Of a stretch of DNA of 64,000 nucleotides, positions 36,286 to 44,897 are shown one piece after another. The stretch's first letter is position 1, and the number at the start of each line of letters is the position of its first letter. The translations under genes and the position numbers were made by a program. This DNA is from Streptomyces sp. JH14. Lineage in GTDB: Bacteria; Actinomycetota; Actinomycetes; Streptomycetales; Streptomycetaceae. A model generated the notes under the pieces. It saw only the letters and a list, made by a program, of their open reading frames with translations. It did no database searches and was not told where the DNA came from. The DNA lies in the NCBI RefSeq assembly GCF_029428675.1, contig NZ_JAJNEL010000001.1:5332001-5396000 (forward strand), in the 5' to 3' direction.

Positions 36286-38232
36286 ATGTCCGCACCATCC
36301 GCTCCCAAGAACACGCCCAAAGTCACCGAGCGCGAAGCGCGTCAAGTGGCCGAAGCCGCACGTGAGCAGGACTGGCGCAAGCCCAGCTTCGCCAAGGAAC
36401 TGTTCCTTGGCCGCTTCCGGCTGGATCTGATCCATCCGCACCCGATGCCCGCCGTGGACGACGTCCGGCGCGGCGAGGCGTTTCTCGCCCGGCTGCGCGA
36501 CTTCTGCGAGACCAAGATCGACGGCGCCCTGATCGAACGTGAGGCGCAGATCCCCGACGAGGTCATCAACGGCCTCAAGGAACTCGGCGCCCTCGGGATG
36601 AAGATCGACCCGAAGTACGGCGGCCTGGGGCTGACCCAGGTCTATTACAACAGGGCTCTCTCCCTGGTCGGTTCCGCCAACCCGGCGATCGGGGCGCTGC
36701 TCTCGGCGCACCAGTCCATCGGCGTTCCCCAGCCGCTGAAGCTGTTCGGCAGCCAGGAGCAGAAGGACACGTTCCTGCCCCGGCTCGCCCGTACCGACAT
36801 CTCGGCCTTCCTTCTCACCGAACCGGATGTCGGCTCCGACCCGGCCCGGCTCGCCACCTCCGCCGTCCCGGACGGTTCCGACTACATCCTCGACGGTGTG
36901 AAGCTGTGGACGACCAATGGCGTCGTCGCCGACCTACTGGTCGTGATGGCCCGGGTCCCGAAGTCGGACGGCCACAAGGGCGGCATCACCGCGTTCGTCG
37001 TCGAGGCGGACGCCCCGGGCATCACCGTGGAGAACCGCAACGCCTTCATGGGGCTGCGCGGGATCGAGAACGGCGTGACCCGCTTCCACCGGGTCCGGGT
37101 GCCGGCCGCGAACCGCATCGGCCCCGAGGGCGCCGGCCTCAAGATCGCCCTCACGACGCTCAACACCGGACGGCTGTCCCTGCCCGCCATGTGTGTCGGC
37201 GCCGGGAAGTGGTGCCTGAAGATCGCCCGCGAATGGTCGTCCGTCCGCGAGCAGTGGGGCAGGCCGGTCGCCCGGCACGAAGCCGTCGGCTCGAAGATCT
37301 CCTTCATCGCCGCAACCACCTTCGCGCTGGAAGCCGTGGTCGATCTCGCCTCCCAGATGGCGGACGAGGATCGCAACGACATCCGGATCGAAGCAGCGCT
37401 GGCCAAGCTGTACGGCTCCGAGATGGGCTGTCTGATGGCCGACGAACTGGTCCAGATCCGCGGCGGCCGCGGCTTCGAGACCGCGGCCTCCCTGGCCGCC
37501 CGGGGCGAGCGGGCCGTCCCCGCCGAGCAACTCCTCCGTGACCTGCGGATCAACCGCATCTTCGAGGGCTCGACGGAGATCATGCATCTGCTGATCGCCC
37601 GCGAGGCCGTCGACGCCCATCTGAAGGTCGCGGGCGACCTGATCGACCCCGAGAAGCCGCTCTCCGCCAAAGCGAAGGCGGGAGCGAACGCGGCCGGCTT
37701 CTACGCCCGCTGGCTGCCCCAACTGGTCACCGGACCAGGTCAACTCCCGCGAACCTACAGTGAGTTCCATCAGTCCGGTCATCCGGATCTCTCCGCCCAC
37801 CTGCGGTTCGTCGAACGCTCCTCGCGCAAACTGGCCCGCTCCACGTTCTACGCGATGTCGCGCTGGCAGGGCCGCATGGAGACCAAGCAGGGTTTCCTCG
37901 GCAGGATCGTCGACATCGGAGCGGAACTCTTCGCGATGAGCGCCGCCTGCGTCCGGGCGGAACATCTGCGCAGTACCGGTGAGCACGGCCGGGAGGCCTA
38001 CCAGCTCGCCGACGCCTTCTGCCATCAGTCCCGGGTCCGGACCGAAGAACTCTTCACCCGGCTCTGGTCCAACACGGACGACCTCGACCGCCGTGTGGTC
38101 GACGCCGTCCTGGCCGGTTCGTACACCTGGCTCGAGGAGGGTGTCGTCGACCCGAGCGGCGAGGGCCCCTGGATCGCCGACGCCAGCCCCGGTCCGGCCG
38201 CCAGGGGGAACGTTCACCGAACCATCCGCTGA
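36286..38232 (+). CDS. acyl-CoA dehydrogenase family protein
   Basis: 648-residue flavoenzyme with the acyl-CoA dehydrogenase N, middle and C domains, plus an extra C-terminal helical region of about 170 residues like the very-long-chain class. Signatures are AFLLTEPDVGSDPARLATSA (middle domain flavin/substrate contact), LWTTNG, and QIRGGRGFETAASL. The IFEGSTEIMHL loop holds the probable catalytic glutamate. The ATG at 36286 follows GAGGTGAG; the open frame extends to 36202. It probably oxidises a fatty or branched acyl-CoA. A 21-bp terminator separates it from the EPSP synthase gene. Confidence 0.9.
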   Translation: MSAPSAPKNTPKVTEREARQVAEAAREQDWRKPSFAKELFLGRFRLDLIHPHPMPAVDDVRRGEAFLARLRDFCETKIDGALIEREAQIPDEVINGLKELGALGMKIDPKYGGLGLTQVYYNRALSLVGSANPAIGALLSAHQSIGVPQPLKLFGSQEQKDTFLPRLARTDISAFLLTEPDVGSDPARLATSAVPDGSDYILDGVKLWTTNGVVADLLVVMARVPKSDGHKGGITAFVVEADAPGITVENRNAFMGLRGIENGVTRFHRVRVPAANRIGPEGAGLKIALTTLNTGRLSLPAMCVGAGKWCLKIAREWSSVREQWGRPVARHEAVGSKISFIAATTFALEAVVDLASQMADEDRNDIRIEAALAKLYGSEMGCLMADELVQIRGGRGFETAASLAARGERAVPAEQLLRDLRINRIFEGSTEIMHLLIAREAVDAHLKVAGDLIDPEKPLSAKAKAGANAAGFYARWLPQLVTGPGQLPRTYSEFHQSGHPDLSAHLRFVERSSRKLARSTFYAMSRWQGRMETKQGFLGRIVDIGAELFAMSAACVRAEHLRSTGEHGREAYQLADAFCHQSRVRTEELFTRLWSNTDDLDRRVVDAVLAGSYTWLEEGVVDPSGEGPWIADASPGPAARGNVHRTIR

Positions 38233-38272
38233 CCGGTGACCCACCGGGTCACCGACCGTCGCACCACCGGAC

Positions 38273-38319
38273 CGGCCGGGCGGGGCGCGTCCACTCGCTG
38301 GACGCACCCCGCCCGGCCG
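38273..38319 (+). terminator. 21-bp terminator hairpin
   Basis: Arms 38273-38293 and 38299-38319 pair with one mismatch around loop CTCGC. This is the strongest terminator-like stem in the core part of the window. Confidence 0.85.
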
Positions 38320-38345
38320 CGCGCCGCACGGCAGGATGGGGACAC

Positions 38346-39584
38346 GTGACCGTCATCCATGTCCCCGGTTCCAAGTCCGTCACCGCACGCGCCCTGTTCC
38401 TGGCCGCCGCCGCGGACGGCATCAGCACCCTCGTACGCCCCCTGACCTCGGACGACACCGAGGGCTTCGCCGAGGGCCTCGGCCGTCTCGGCTACGACGT
38501 GGCGAAGGAGGCGGACCGCTGGCACATCGAGGGCCGCCCGGCCGGACCGGCCGCCACCGAGGCCGACGTCTACTGCCGCGACGGTGCCACCACGGCACGC
38601 TTCCTGCCGACGCTCGTTGCGGCGGCCGCCTCCGGCACATACCGCTTCGACGCCTCCGCGCAGATGCGCCGCCGGCCTCTTGCCCCGCTCACCGAGGCCC
38701 TGCGCACGCTCGGCGTGGAGCTGCACCATGAGGCGGCGCAGGGACACCACCCGCTGCGGATCGCCGCGTCCGGGATCAAGGGCGGCGAACTCACCCTGGA
38801 CGCGGGGGAGTCCTCCCAGTACCTGACCGCGCTGCTGATGCTCGGGCCGCTGACGGCGGAAGGGCTCCGGATCACCGTCACCGACCTGGTCTCCGCCCCG
38901 TACATCGAGATCACCCTTGCGATGATGCGCAGCTTTGGCGTCGAGGTGACCCGCGACGGCAATGTCTTCACCGTGCCGCCCGGCGGCTACCGGGCCACGT
39001 CGTACGCCGTCGAACCCGACGCCTCCACGGCCAGTTATTTCTTCGCCGCGGCAGCGCTCACCGGCCACGAGGTGACCGTCCCCGGCCTCGGGAAGGACGC
39101 GCTCCAGGGAGACCTCCGGTTCGTCGACGTGCTGCGCCGCATGGGCGCCGAGGTGCGCAGCACCCAGGAGGCCACCACGGTCCGGTCCGGCGGCACGCTC
39201 AGCGGCCTCACGGTCAATATGCGCGACATCTCGGACACCATGCCGACCCTGGCCGCGCTCGCGCCCTTCGCCTCCGGCCCGGTACGCATCGAGGACGTCG
39301 GCAACACCCGGGTGAAGGAGTGCGACCGTCTGGAGGCCTGCGCGGAGAACCTCCGGCGGATGGGCATCACCGTGCGGACCGGCCCCGACTGGATCGAGAT
39401 CCACCCCGGCACACCGCGTCCCACCGAGATCGCCACCCACGGCGACCACCGCATCGTCATGTCGTTCGCCGTCGCCGGCCTGCGCGTTCCCGGCATCACC
39501 TACGACGATCCCGGCTGCGTACGCAAGACGTTCCCCCAATTCCACCAGGCGTTCGCCGACTTCGCGGAACTCACGAACCGCTAA
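38346..39584 (+). CDS. aroA: 3-phosphoshikimate 1-carboxyvinyltransferase (EPSP synthase), divergent
   Basis: 412-residue EPSP synthase, transferring enolpyruvate from PEP to shikimate 3-phosphate. Active-site motifs kept are PGSKSVTARAL (substrate lysine/serine), the QMRRRPLAPL arginine, AGESSQYLTALLM, EPDASTASYFFAAAA, SDTMPTLAALAPFA (catalytic aspartate), VKECDRLEA and THGDHRIVMSFA. The PEP/glyphosate loop, usually NAGTAMR or a close variant, is here DGATTARFLP. The protein is about 20-40 residues shorter than typical actinomycete AroA as I remember it. GTG start at 38346. It lies alone, without other shikimate genes, and may be a second copy. Symbol given for family only. Confidence 0.85.
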   Translation: MTVIHVPGSKSVTARALFLAAAADGISTLVRPLTSDDTEGFAEGLGRLGYDVAKEADRWHIEGRPAGPAATEADVYCRDGATTARFLPTLVAAAASGTYRFDASAQMRRRPLAPLTEALRTLGVELHHEAAQGHHPLRIAASGIKGGELTLDAGESSQYLTALLMLGPLTAEGLRITVTDLVSAPYIEITLAMMRSFGVEVTRDGNVFTVPPGGYRATSYAVEPDASTASYFFAAAALTGHEVTVPGLGKDALQGDLRFVDVLRRMGAEVRSTQEATTVRSGGTLSGLTVNMRDISDTMPTLAALAPFASGPVRIEDVGNTRVKECDRLEACAENLRRMGITVRTGPDWIEIHPGTPRPTEIATHGDHRIVMSFAVAGLRVPGITYDDPGCVRKTFPQFHQAFADFAELTNR

Positions 39585-39643
39585 GGGCTGTCCGAACCCT
39601 CGGGGCGGCCGCCGCCGGGCGAGCGGCCTTCGCGGTGGGCCGG

Positions 39644-40096
39644 CTACGCATCCTCGGCCGGGCGGGGCGGCGAGCCGGCCGGCGGCGAGGTGTCTTCGTA
39701 TCGGATCTCGTAGACGCGCTCGGCGAACTTCCAGCCCCCGTCGGTGCGCTGGTAACGGTCGTGGTAGATGGCGTAGTTCAGCCCTCCGCGGCCGTCGCGT
39801 CCACGCCCGATCTCCGACATGTACGCACGGCCGGACGCGGAGGCGCCGTCGAGCCGGATCACGCCTGGGTGCGTGTTCTGCACGAGGAAGTCCACAACAT
39901 CCGGCACCCGCCTGCCCCAGACGCGGATCGCCTCCCGGCCTTCGAGCTCAACAGGGATGCCGGGCATCCGCCACGCGCCGTCCGGGGTGAACAGCGAGGC
40001 GACACGGTCGTAGTCACGCATCATCACCGCATCGGTGAACTCACCGCGCAGCGCCTCGATCTCGACGCGATCCGCGATCGTCTGAAAGTCGCTCAT
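39644..40096 (-). CDS. SnoaL/NTF2-like nuclear transport factor 2 family protein
   Basis: 150-residue protein with the SnoaL-like NTF2 fold: an initial helix with DRVEIEALRGEFTDAVMMRD, then YDRVASLFTPDGAWRMPG, and a final beta strand region with HDRYQRTDGGWKFAERVYE. Members include polyketide cyclases, isomerases and hydroxylating dehydratases; many are of unknown role. AGGAGG lies 8 bases before the ATG at 40096, so the start is firm although the frame is open to 40447. Convergent with the aroA gene, 59 bases apart. Confidence 0.88.
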   Translation of the reverse strand: MSDFQTIADRVEIEALRGEFTDAVMMRDYDRVASLFTPDGAWRMPGIPVELEGREAIRVWGRRVPDVVDFLVQNTHPGVIRLDGASASGRAYMSEIGRGRDGRGGLNYAIYHDRYQRTDGGWKFAERVYEIRYEDTSPPAGSPPRPAEDA

Positions 40097-40503
40097 CGGG
40101 TTCCTCCTCATGCCCTGACTCGGTGCACGAACGACACCGGGCCGCCAGGGGACGGAGGCCTCCACGCCGGTGGCGCGGCCGGTCCCGCCGAGCGTGGTCC
40201 GGGTGGCGGCAAGGCGCGATCGCCGGACGTCCACGGGGTTCCTGCTCGCGGGGCGGTGTGTTCGTCTCAGCCTTACGACGACACGGCCCCCCGGAATGTG
40301 ACACGGCCCCGCCCGGATCGCACCGCGACGGAGATCCGCCGGCACAAACGAGAACGAGGGAGGATCCGGCGGCTCCCATGAGAGGACAGCTGACCTGCGG
40401 AGCTGCGTGGGTGGCCGACGGTCGGCCGGCTCGTGGGATTCGGCCACGGAATCCGCGATCCCCCATTAGGGTTCCGGGGCGCACGCCGTTCCCGGGAGTT
40501 CTC
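40097..40503. other. divergent intergenic region
   Basis: About 400 bases between the SnoaL-like and zinc-ribbon genes. No supported gene. A short direct repeat GACACGGCCCC occurs twice near 40279-40310. Both promoters must lie here, but I cannot place them with confidence. Confidence 0.45.
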
Positions 40504-41133
40504 ATGTCCACACCGCCCCACCACCCTCCGGTTCCGTTCGGATCCGCCGTGTACTGCCGCATCTGCGGTGCGACACCCGCAGCCCACGTCGTGGTGCGCG
40601 GACACCGGGGTCTTGTCATCACGCTCCGCTTCCTGACCGAGGAAGGCGCCTTCTGCCGGACCTGCGGAACCGCCGTCTACCGCAAGCTGACCTCCGACAC
40701 GCTGTGGCGGGGCTGGTGGGGCCTGCTGTCCGTGTTCGCCACTCCGGTCACGATGCTGATGAACATCGGTGCCCGCTCCCGCATTCGCGCGCTGCCCCAC
40801 CCGGTGGGGCATCCGCGCCCCCCGCTCTCGCCCGGCCGCCGCGTACTGGCCCGCCCGCCCGCGCTGGTCGTCATGGCCGTCCTGGTCCTGGCGCTCGCCA
40901 CCGTCACCGTGCCGAGGCTGATCCCCGACACGCAGCCCACGTTCACCGCCGGAGACTGCGTCCGCAACAACGCCACATGGCCCGACCAGGATCTGGAAGA
41001 GGTCGGCTGCAGCTCGCCCGAGGCCGAGTTCTGGATCTCGGAAGGGGACAGGTGCTGGGGCATGGACTGGCTGCTGCACCTGGAATACAGCGCCGAGGAG
41101 AAGGCCTTGTGCGCCCACCCCATGTCCAAGTAG
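40504..41133 (+). CDS. zinc-ribbon membrane protein with extracytoplasmic C-terminal domain
   Basis: 209-residue protein. Two CxxC pairs, CRICG and CRTCG, 35 residues apart form a predicted zinc ribbon in the first 60 residues. A hydrophobic segment follows (LWRGWWGLLSVFATPVTMLM), and then a second one at about 120-140 (ALVVMAVLVLALATVTV). The C-terminal domain begins FTAGDCVRNN and contains five cysteines (GCSS, RCWG, LCAHP). The GDCVRNN ... VGCSSPEA pattern resembles the extracytoplasmic domain of the actinobacterial LppU/SCO3897-like family. Function unknown. The ATG at 40504 gives the natural N-terminus. Confidence 0.75.
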   Translation: MSTPPHHPPVPFGSAVYCRICGATPAAHVVVRGHRGLVITLRFLTEEGAFCRTCGTAVYRKLTSDTLWRGWWGLLSVFATPVTMLMNIGARSRIRALPHPVGHPRPPLSPGRRVLARPPALVVMAVLVLALATVTVPRLIPDTQPTFTAGDCVRNNATWPDQDLEEVGCSSPEAEFWISEGDRCWGMDWLLHLEYSAEEKALCAHPMSK

Positions 41134-41210
41134 ACGCGTCGGCCGCGGGCATGCCGCACAATCGGGCGTCGACCGGGAACGACGCACACCAACAGCGAGA
41201 TGGGGCAGAG

Positions 41211-41963
41211 ATGTTCGGGGTGGGGATCCAGCGCGGGCAGTGGCGCCGGGCTGCGGCCGTGACGATGGCGGTCGCGACGGCTCTGGGCGCAACCGCGTGC
41301 AGCGGTGACAAGAGCGGTCCGAGCGGACCGGGGAAGGACGACAAGCCGTCGGCGGCAGCCTCTGCCCCCAAGGCACTCACCGAGGCACAGCTCAAGGCGG
41401 CCGCCTTCACCGACGGGCAGAGCGTCGGCAGGTACACGGCGTCCGAATACACCCTCGACGGCCCTCTCGGTGACGCCTACACAGCGGACCCGGCCGTCTG
41501 CCAGCCGCTGGTCAGCCTGGCCGGCGACGTCAGCGACCACGACCCCGCCGCCCAGATCCAGCGCAGGGTCGACGTTCCCGACGAGATGCTCGGCATCACC
41601 GTCGACGTCACCCTTCGGTCGTATGCGGACGGCGAGGCGGCCGACGTCATGAAGGCGCTCGACACGGCGGGCAGGGAATGCGCCGGAGGCTTCACCGAGG
41701 ACCGGGCACTGGCGAGCGCGAAGTATCTGAAGGTCGAGCCCGCCGAGGCTCCCGGCTTCGCGGCCGAGGCCGACGAGGCCAAGGCCTTCCGCTTCACCCT
41801 CCTCGACGTGAAGGGGAAGCTGAAGCTGTACGAGTACCTCACCGTCGTCCGCTCGGGTTCCACCACGCTCGCCTTCCGCGGCGAGCTCACCGGAACCAAG
41901 GACATCGGGGGCATCCCGCAGGACATCATGACCGCGCAGTGGACCACGTTCCGCGCGGTGTGA
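41211..41963 (+). CDS. lipoprotein, unknown function
   Basis: 250-residue predicted lipoprotein with a basic N-terminus, hydrophobic core and lipobox ATACSG (cysteine near residue 30). A Gly/Ser/Lys-rich linker follows, then a soluble domain from about residue 55 (LTEAQLKAAAFTDGQSVGRY). The domain is rich in charged residues and reads like the sensor/extracytoplasmic domains attached to some actinobacterial kinases, but here it is freestanding. An in-frame ATG is not available nearby other than 41211, which follows GGGGCAGAG. It lies upstream of dxr, 188 bases away. No function can be assigned. Confidence 0.82.
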   Translation: MFGVGIQRGQWRRAAAVTMAVATALGATACSGDKSGPSGPGKDDKPSAAASAPKALTEAQLKAAAFTDGQSVGRYTASEYTLDGPLGDAYTADPAVCQPLVSLAGDVSDHDPAAQIQRRVDVPDEMLGITVDVTLRSYADGEAADVMKALDTAGRECAGGFTEDRALASAKYLKVEPAEAPGFAAEADEAKAFRFTLLDVKGKLKLYEYLTVVRSGSTTLAFRGELTGTKDIGGIPQDIMTAQWTTFRAV

Positions 41964-42151
41964 TCACCGCCCGCGCCGCGCGGCTCCGGCACCCCCCGCG
42001 CGACCGGCCCCGCACTGCGCCGCCGGGCCCCGTCGTGGGCCGTGGTCCGGCGGCTGCCGGGACTCACAGGAACGCTGCCGGACCTGCTCTTCCGGGCTTC
42101 TCCGGGGACGCGCTGTCCACCTGCCCGGCCGGTGCCGCAACAATGGGGGGC

Positions 42152-43405
42152 ATGAGCGACAGCCCTGCCCCCCTCGCCGACCCGCACCTCGTCTTCGACG
42201 CAGCGGAAGGCCGCCGGGATCTCGTCATCCTCGGCTCCACCGGGTCCATCGGCACCCAGGCCATCGACCTGGTGCTGCGCAACCCCGACCGTTTCCGCGT
42301 CACCGCGCTCTCCGCCGCGGGCGGCCGGGTTGCCCTCCTCGCCGAGCAGGCCCGGCAGCTGAGGGTACGCACCGTTGCCGTCGCCGCACCGGCCGCGGTG
42401 CCGGCCCTGCGCGAGGCGCTGCTTGAGCAGTACGGGGCCGGGGAGCCGCTGCCCGAGATCCTGGCGGGGCCCGACGCCGCCACGCAGCTCGCCGGGAGCG
42501 ACTGCCACACCGTGCTCAACGGGATCACCGGCTCGATCGGCCTCGCCCCCACGCTCGCCGCGCTGGAGGCGGGCCGCACGCTCGCCCTCGCCAACAAGGA
42601 GTCGCTGATCGTCGGCGGCCCCCTGGTGAAGGCGCTGGCCAAGCCCGGCCAGATCATCCCGGTCGACTCCGAGCACGCCGCGCTCTTCCAGGCGCTCGCC
42701 GCCGGTACCCGGGCCGACGTCCGGAAGCTCGTCGTCACCGCCTCCGGCGGCCCGTTCCGGGGACGGACGAAGAGCGAGCTGGCGCACGTCACGCGCGACC
42801 AGGCCCTCGCGCACCCCACCTGGGCCATGGGCCCGGTCATCACGATCAACTCCGCCACCCTGGTGAACAAGGGACTGGAGGTCATCGAGGCGCATCTCCT
42901 CTACGACATCCCGTTCGACCGGATCGAGGTCGTCGTCCACCCCCAGTCCTACGTTCACTCCATGGTGGAGTTCACCGACGGCTCGACCCTCGCCCAGGCC
43001 ACCCCGCCGGACATGCGGGGACCGATCGCCATCGGCCTCGGCTGGCCGGAGCGCGTGCCGGACGCGGCCCCCGCGTTCGACTGGTCGAAGGCGTCCACCT
43101 GGGAGTTCTTCCCCCTCGACAATGACGCCTTCCCGTCCGTGGGACTGGCCAGGCACGTGGGCACGCTCGGCGGCACCGCCCCGGCGGTGTTCAACGCCGC
43201 GAACGAGGAGTGCGTGGACGCTTTCCTGGCAGGACGGCTGCCGTTCAACGGAATCATGGATACGGTCACGGCGGTGGTGGCCGAACACGGCACCCCGCCC
43301 ACGGGAACTTCGCTCACGGTCGCAGACGTCCTGGAAGCGGAGACCTGGGCGCGGGCCCGGGCCCGGGAACTCTCGGCGAAAGCGACAGCGGAGGCGCGCG
43401 CATGA
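42152..43405 (+). CDS. dxr: 1-deoxy-D-xylulose 5-phosphate reductoisomerase
   Basis: 417-residue NADPH-dependent enzyme of the non-mevalonate isoprenoid pathway, converting DXP to 2-C-methyl-D-erythritol 4-phosphate. Signatures are the NADPH-binding ILGSTGSIGTQAIDLV, LANKESLIVGG, PVDSEHAALFQ (metal and substrate ligands), ASGGPFRG, and the HPQSYVHSMVEF flexible-loop region. The ATG at 42152 (MSDSPAP) is chosen; an ATG at 42143 (MGGMSDS) is an alternative. Its stop overlaps the start of rseP (ATGA), and ispG follows, so two MEP-pathway genes bracket a membrane protease. Confidence 0.95.
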   Translation: MSDSPAPLADPHLVFDAAEGRRDLVILGSTGSIGTQAIDLVLRNPDRFRVTALSAAGGRVALLAEQARQLRVRTVAVAAPAAVPALREALLEQYGAGEPLPEILAGPDAATQLAGSDCHTVLNGITGSIGLAPTLAALEAGRTLALANKESLIVGGPLVKALAKPGQIIPVDSEHAALFQALAAGTRADVRKLVVTASGGPFRGRTKSELAHVTRDQALAHPTWAMGPVITINSATLVNKGLEVIEAHLLYDIPFDRIEVVVHPQSYVHSMVEFTDGSTLAQATPPDMRGPIAIGLGWPERVPDAAPAFDWSKASTWEFFPLDNDAFPSVGLARHVGTLGGTAPAVFNAANEECVDAFLAGRLPFNGIMDTVTAVVAEHGTPPTGTSLTVADVLEAETWARARARELSAKATAEARA

Positions 43406-44712
43406 GTATTACGACGGTCCTGTTGACGATTCTGGGCATCGTCGTCTTCGCCATCGGCCTGCTGTTCTCGATCGCCTGGCACGAGCTGGGCCACCTGTCG
43501 ACCGCGAAGCTCTTCGGCATCCGCGTCCCGCAGTACATGGTCGGCTTCGGCCCGACCATCTGGTCGCGGAAGAAGGGCGACACCGAGTACGGGATCAAGG
43601 CGATCCCCGCCGGTGGCTACATCCGCATGATCGGCATGTTCCCGCCCGGTGCGGACGGGCGGCTGGAGGCGCGCTCCACCTCACCGTGGCGCGGCATGAT
43701 CGAGGACGCCAGAGAGGCCGCCTTCGAGGAGATCGAACCGGGCGACGAGAAGCGTCTCTTCTACACGCGCAAACCGTGGAAGCGCGTGATCGTGATGTTC
43801 GCCGGACCGTTCATGAACCTGGTCCTGGCCGTCGCGATCTTCCTCGGGGTCGCGATGACCTTCGGCTTCCAGACGCAGACCACCGAGGTCGCGGGCGTCC
43901 AGAAGTGTGTGATCGCACAGAGCGAGAAGCGCGACACCTGCAGGACGAGCGACCCGGTCTCGCCCGCGCAGGCCGCCGGACTGAAAGAGGGCGACAAGAT
44001 CGTCGCCTTCGACGGCCGGAAGGTGGACGACTGGGCCACCCTGTCCGACCGGATCCGCGAGACCATCGGCCCCGCCACGCTCACCGTTCAGCGCGACGGC
44101 CAGGAGATGACCCTCCACGCCGTGCTGCAGAAGAACTCGGTGGCGAAGAAGGACTCCAACGGCGAGGTGGTCCCGGGCAAGTTCGTCCCGGCCGGATACC
44201 TCGGCTTCGCCGCGCAGACGGACATCGTCCCGCTCTCCTTCGGCGACTCGGTCGTCCGCATGGGCGACATGATCGAGAACGGTGTCGACTCGATCGTCGC
44301 TCTCCCGTCCAAGATCCCCGACCTGTGGAACGCGGCGTTCGGTGACGGGGAGCGTGCTGCGGACTCCCCGGTCGGCGTGGTCGGAGCCGCCAGGATCGGC
44401 GGCGAGGTGATGACCTTGGACGTCCCGGCGACGAACCAGATCGCGATGATGCTGTTCCTGCTCGCGGGCTTCAACCTCTCGCTGTTCCTCTTCAACATGC
44501 TGCCCCTGCTGCCGCTCGACGGCGGGCACATCGCCGGAGCGCTCTGGGAGTCCCTGCGCCGCAATGTGGCGCGGGTCTTCAAGCGCCCCGACCCCGGCCC
44601 CTTCGACGTGGCCAAGCTGATGCCGGTCGCCTACGTGGTCGCCGGTGTCTTCATCTGCTTCACACTGCTGGTCCTGGTGGCCGACATCGTCAACCCGGTC
44701 AAGATCACCTGA
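43402..44712 (+). CDS. rseP: M50 site-2 membrane metalloprotease (RseP-like)
   Basis: 436-residue intramembrane zinc protease that cleaves membrane-anchored anti-sigma factors or signal peptides within the bilayer. The zinc motif HELGH lies at residues 27-31 in the first transmembrane helix. A PDZ domain spans about 150-260 (SPAQAAGLKEGDKIVAFDG), and the second conserved motif NMLPLLPLDGGHI supplies the third ligand near 370. Three or four transmembrane helices are seen. The start overlaps dxr by four bases. The gene is placed between dxr and ispG in the order I recall from other streptomycetes. Confidence 0.93.
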   Translation: MSITTVLLTILGIVVFAIGLLFSIAWHELGHLSTAKLFGIRVPQYMVGFGPTIWSRKKGDTEYGIKAIPAGGYIRMIGMFPPGADGRLEARSTSPWRGMIEDAREAAFEEIEPGDEKRLFYTRKPWKRVIVMFAGPFMNLVLAVAIFLGVAMTFGFQTQTTEVAGVQKCVIAQSEKRDTCRTSDPVSPAQAAGLKEGDKIVAFDGRKVDDWATLSDRIRETIGPATLTVQRDGQEMTLHAVLQKNSVAKKDSNGEVVPGKFVPAGYLGFAAQTDIVPLSFGDSVVRMGDMIENGVDSIVALPSKIPDLWNAAFGDGERAADSPVGVVGAARIGGEVMTLDVPATNQIAMMLFLLAGFNLSLFLFNMLPLLPLDGGHIAGALWESLRRNVARVFKRPDPGPFDVAKLMPVAYVVAGVFICFTLLVLVADIVNPVKIT

Positions 44713-44787
44713 CCGGCCCGGCGACCGCATCGCATGCACCACGAGTGGCGGCCGGGCACCCACCCGGTGTCCGGCCGGCCACGGTTG

Positions 44788-44849
44788 TCCGGACTTCGGG
44801 ATGCGGTGTGCTCGGTGATCCCACCGGTGCCGTAACCTCGAAGTCCGGA
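44788..44849 (+). promoter_or_regulatory. 11-bp inverted repeat with 40-base spacer in the ispG leader
   Basis: TCCGGACTTCG at 44788-44798 is exactly inverted as CGAAGTCCGGA at 44839-44849, ending 48 bases before the ispG ATG. It may form a long-range stem in the leader RNA or be a protein site. Confidence 0.4.
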
Positions 44850-44897
44850 GCCCGCCGATCTCGGGACCTTGATCCACACCTTGGGGATGCTCAGCGC

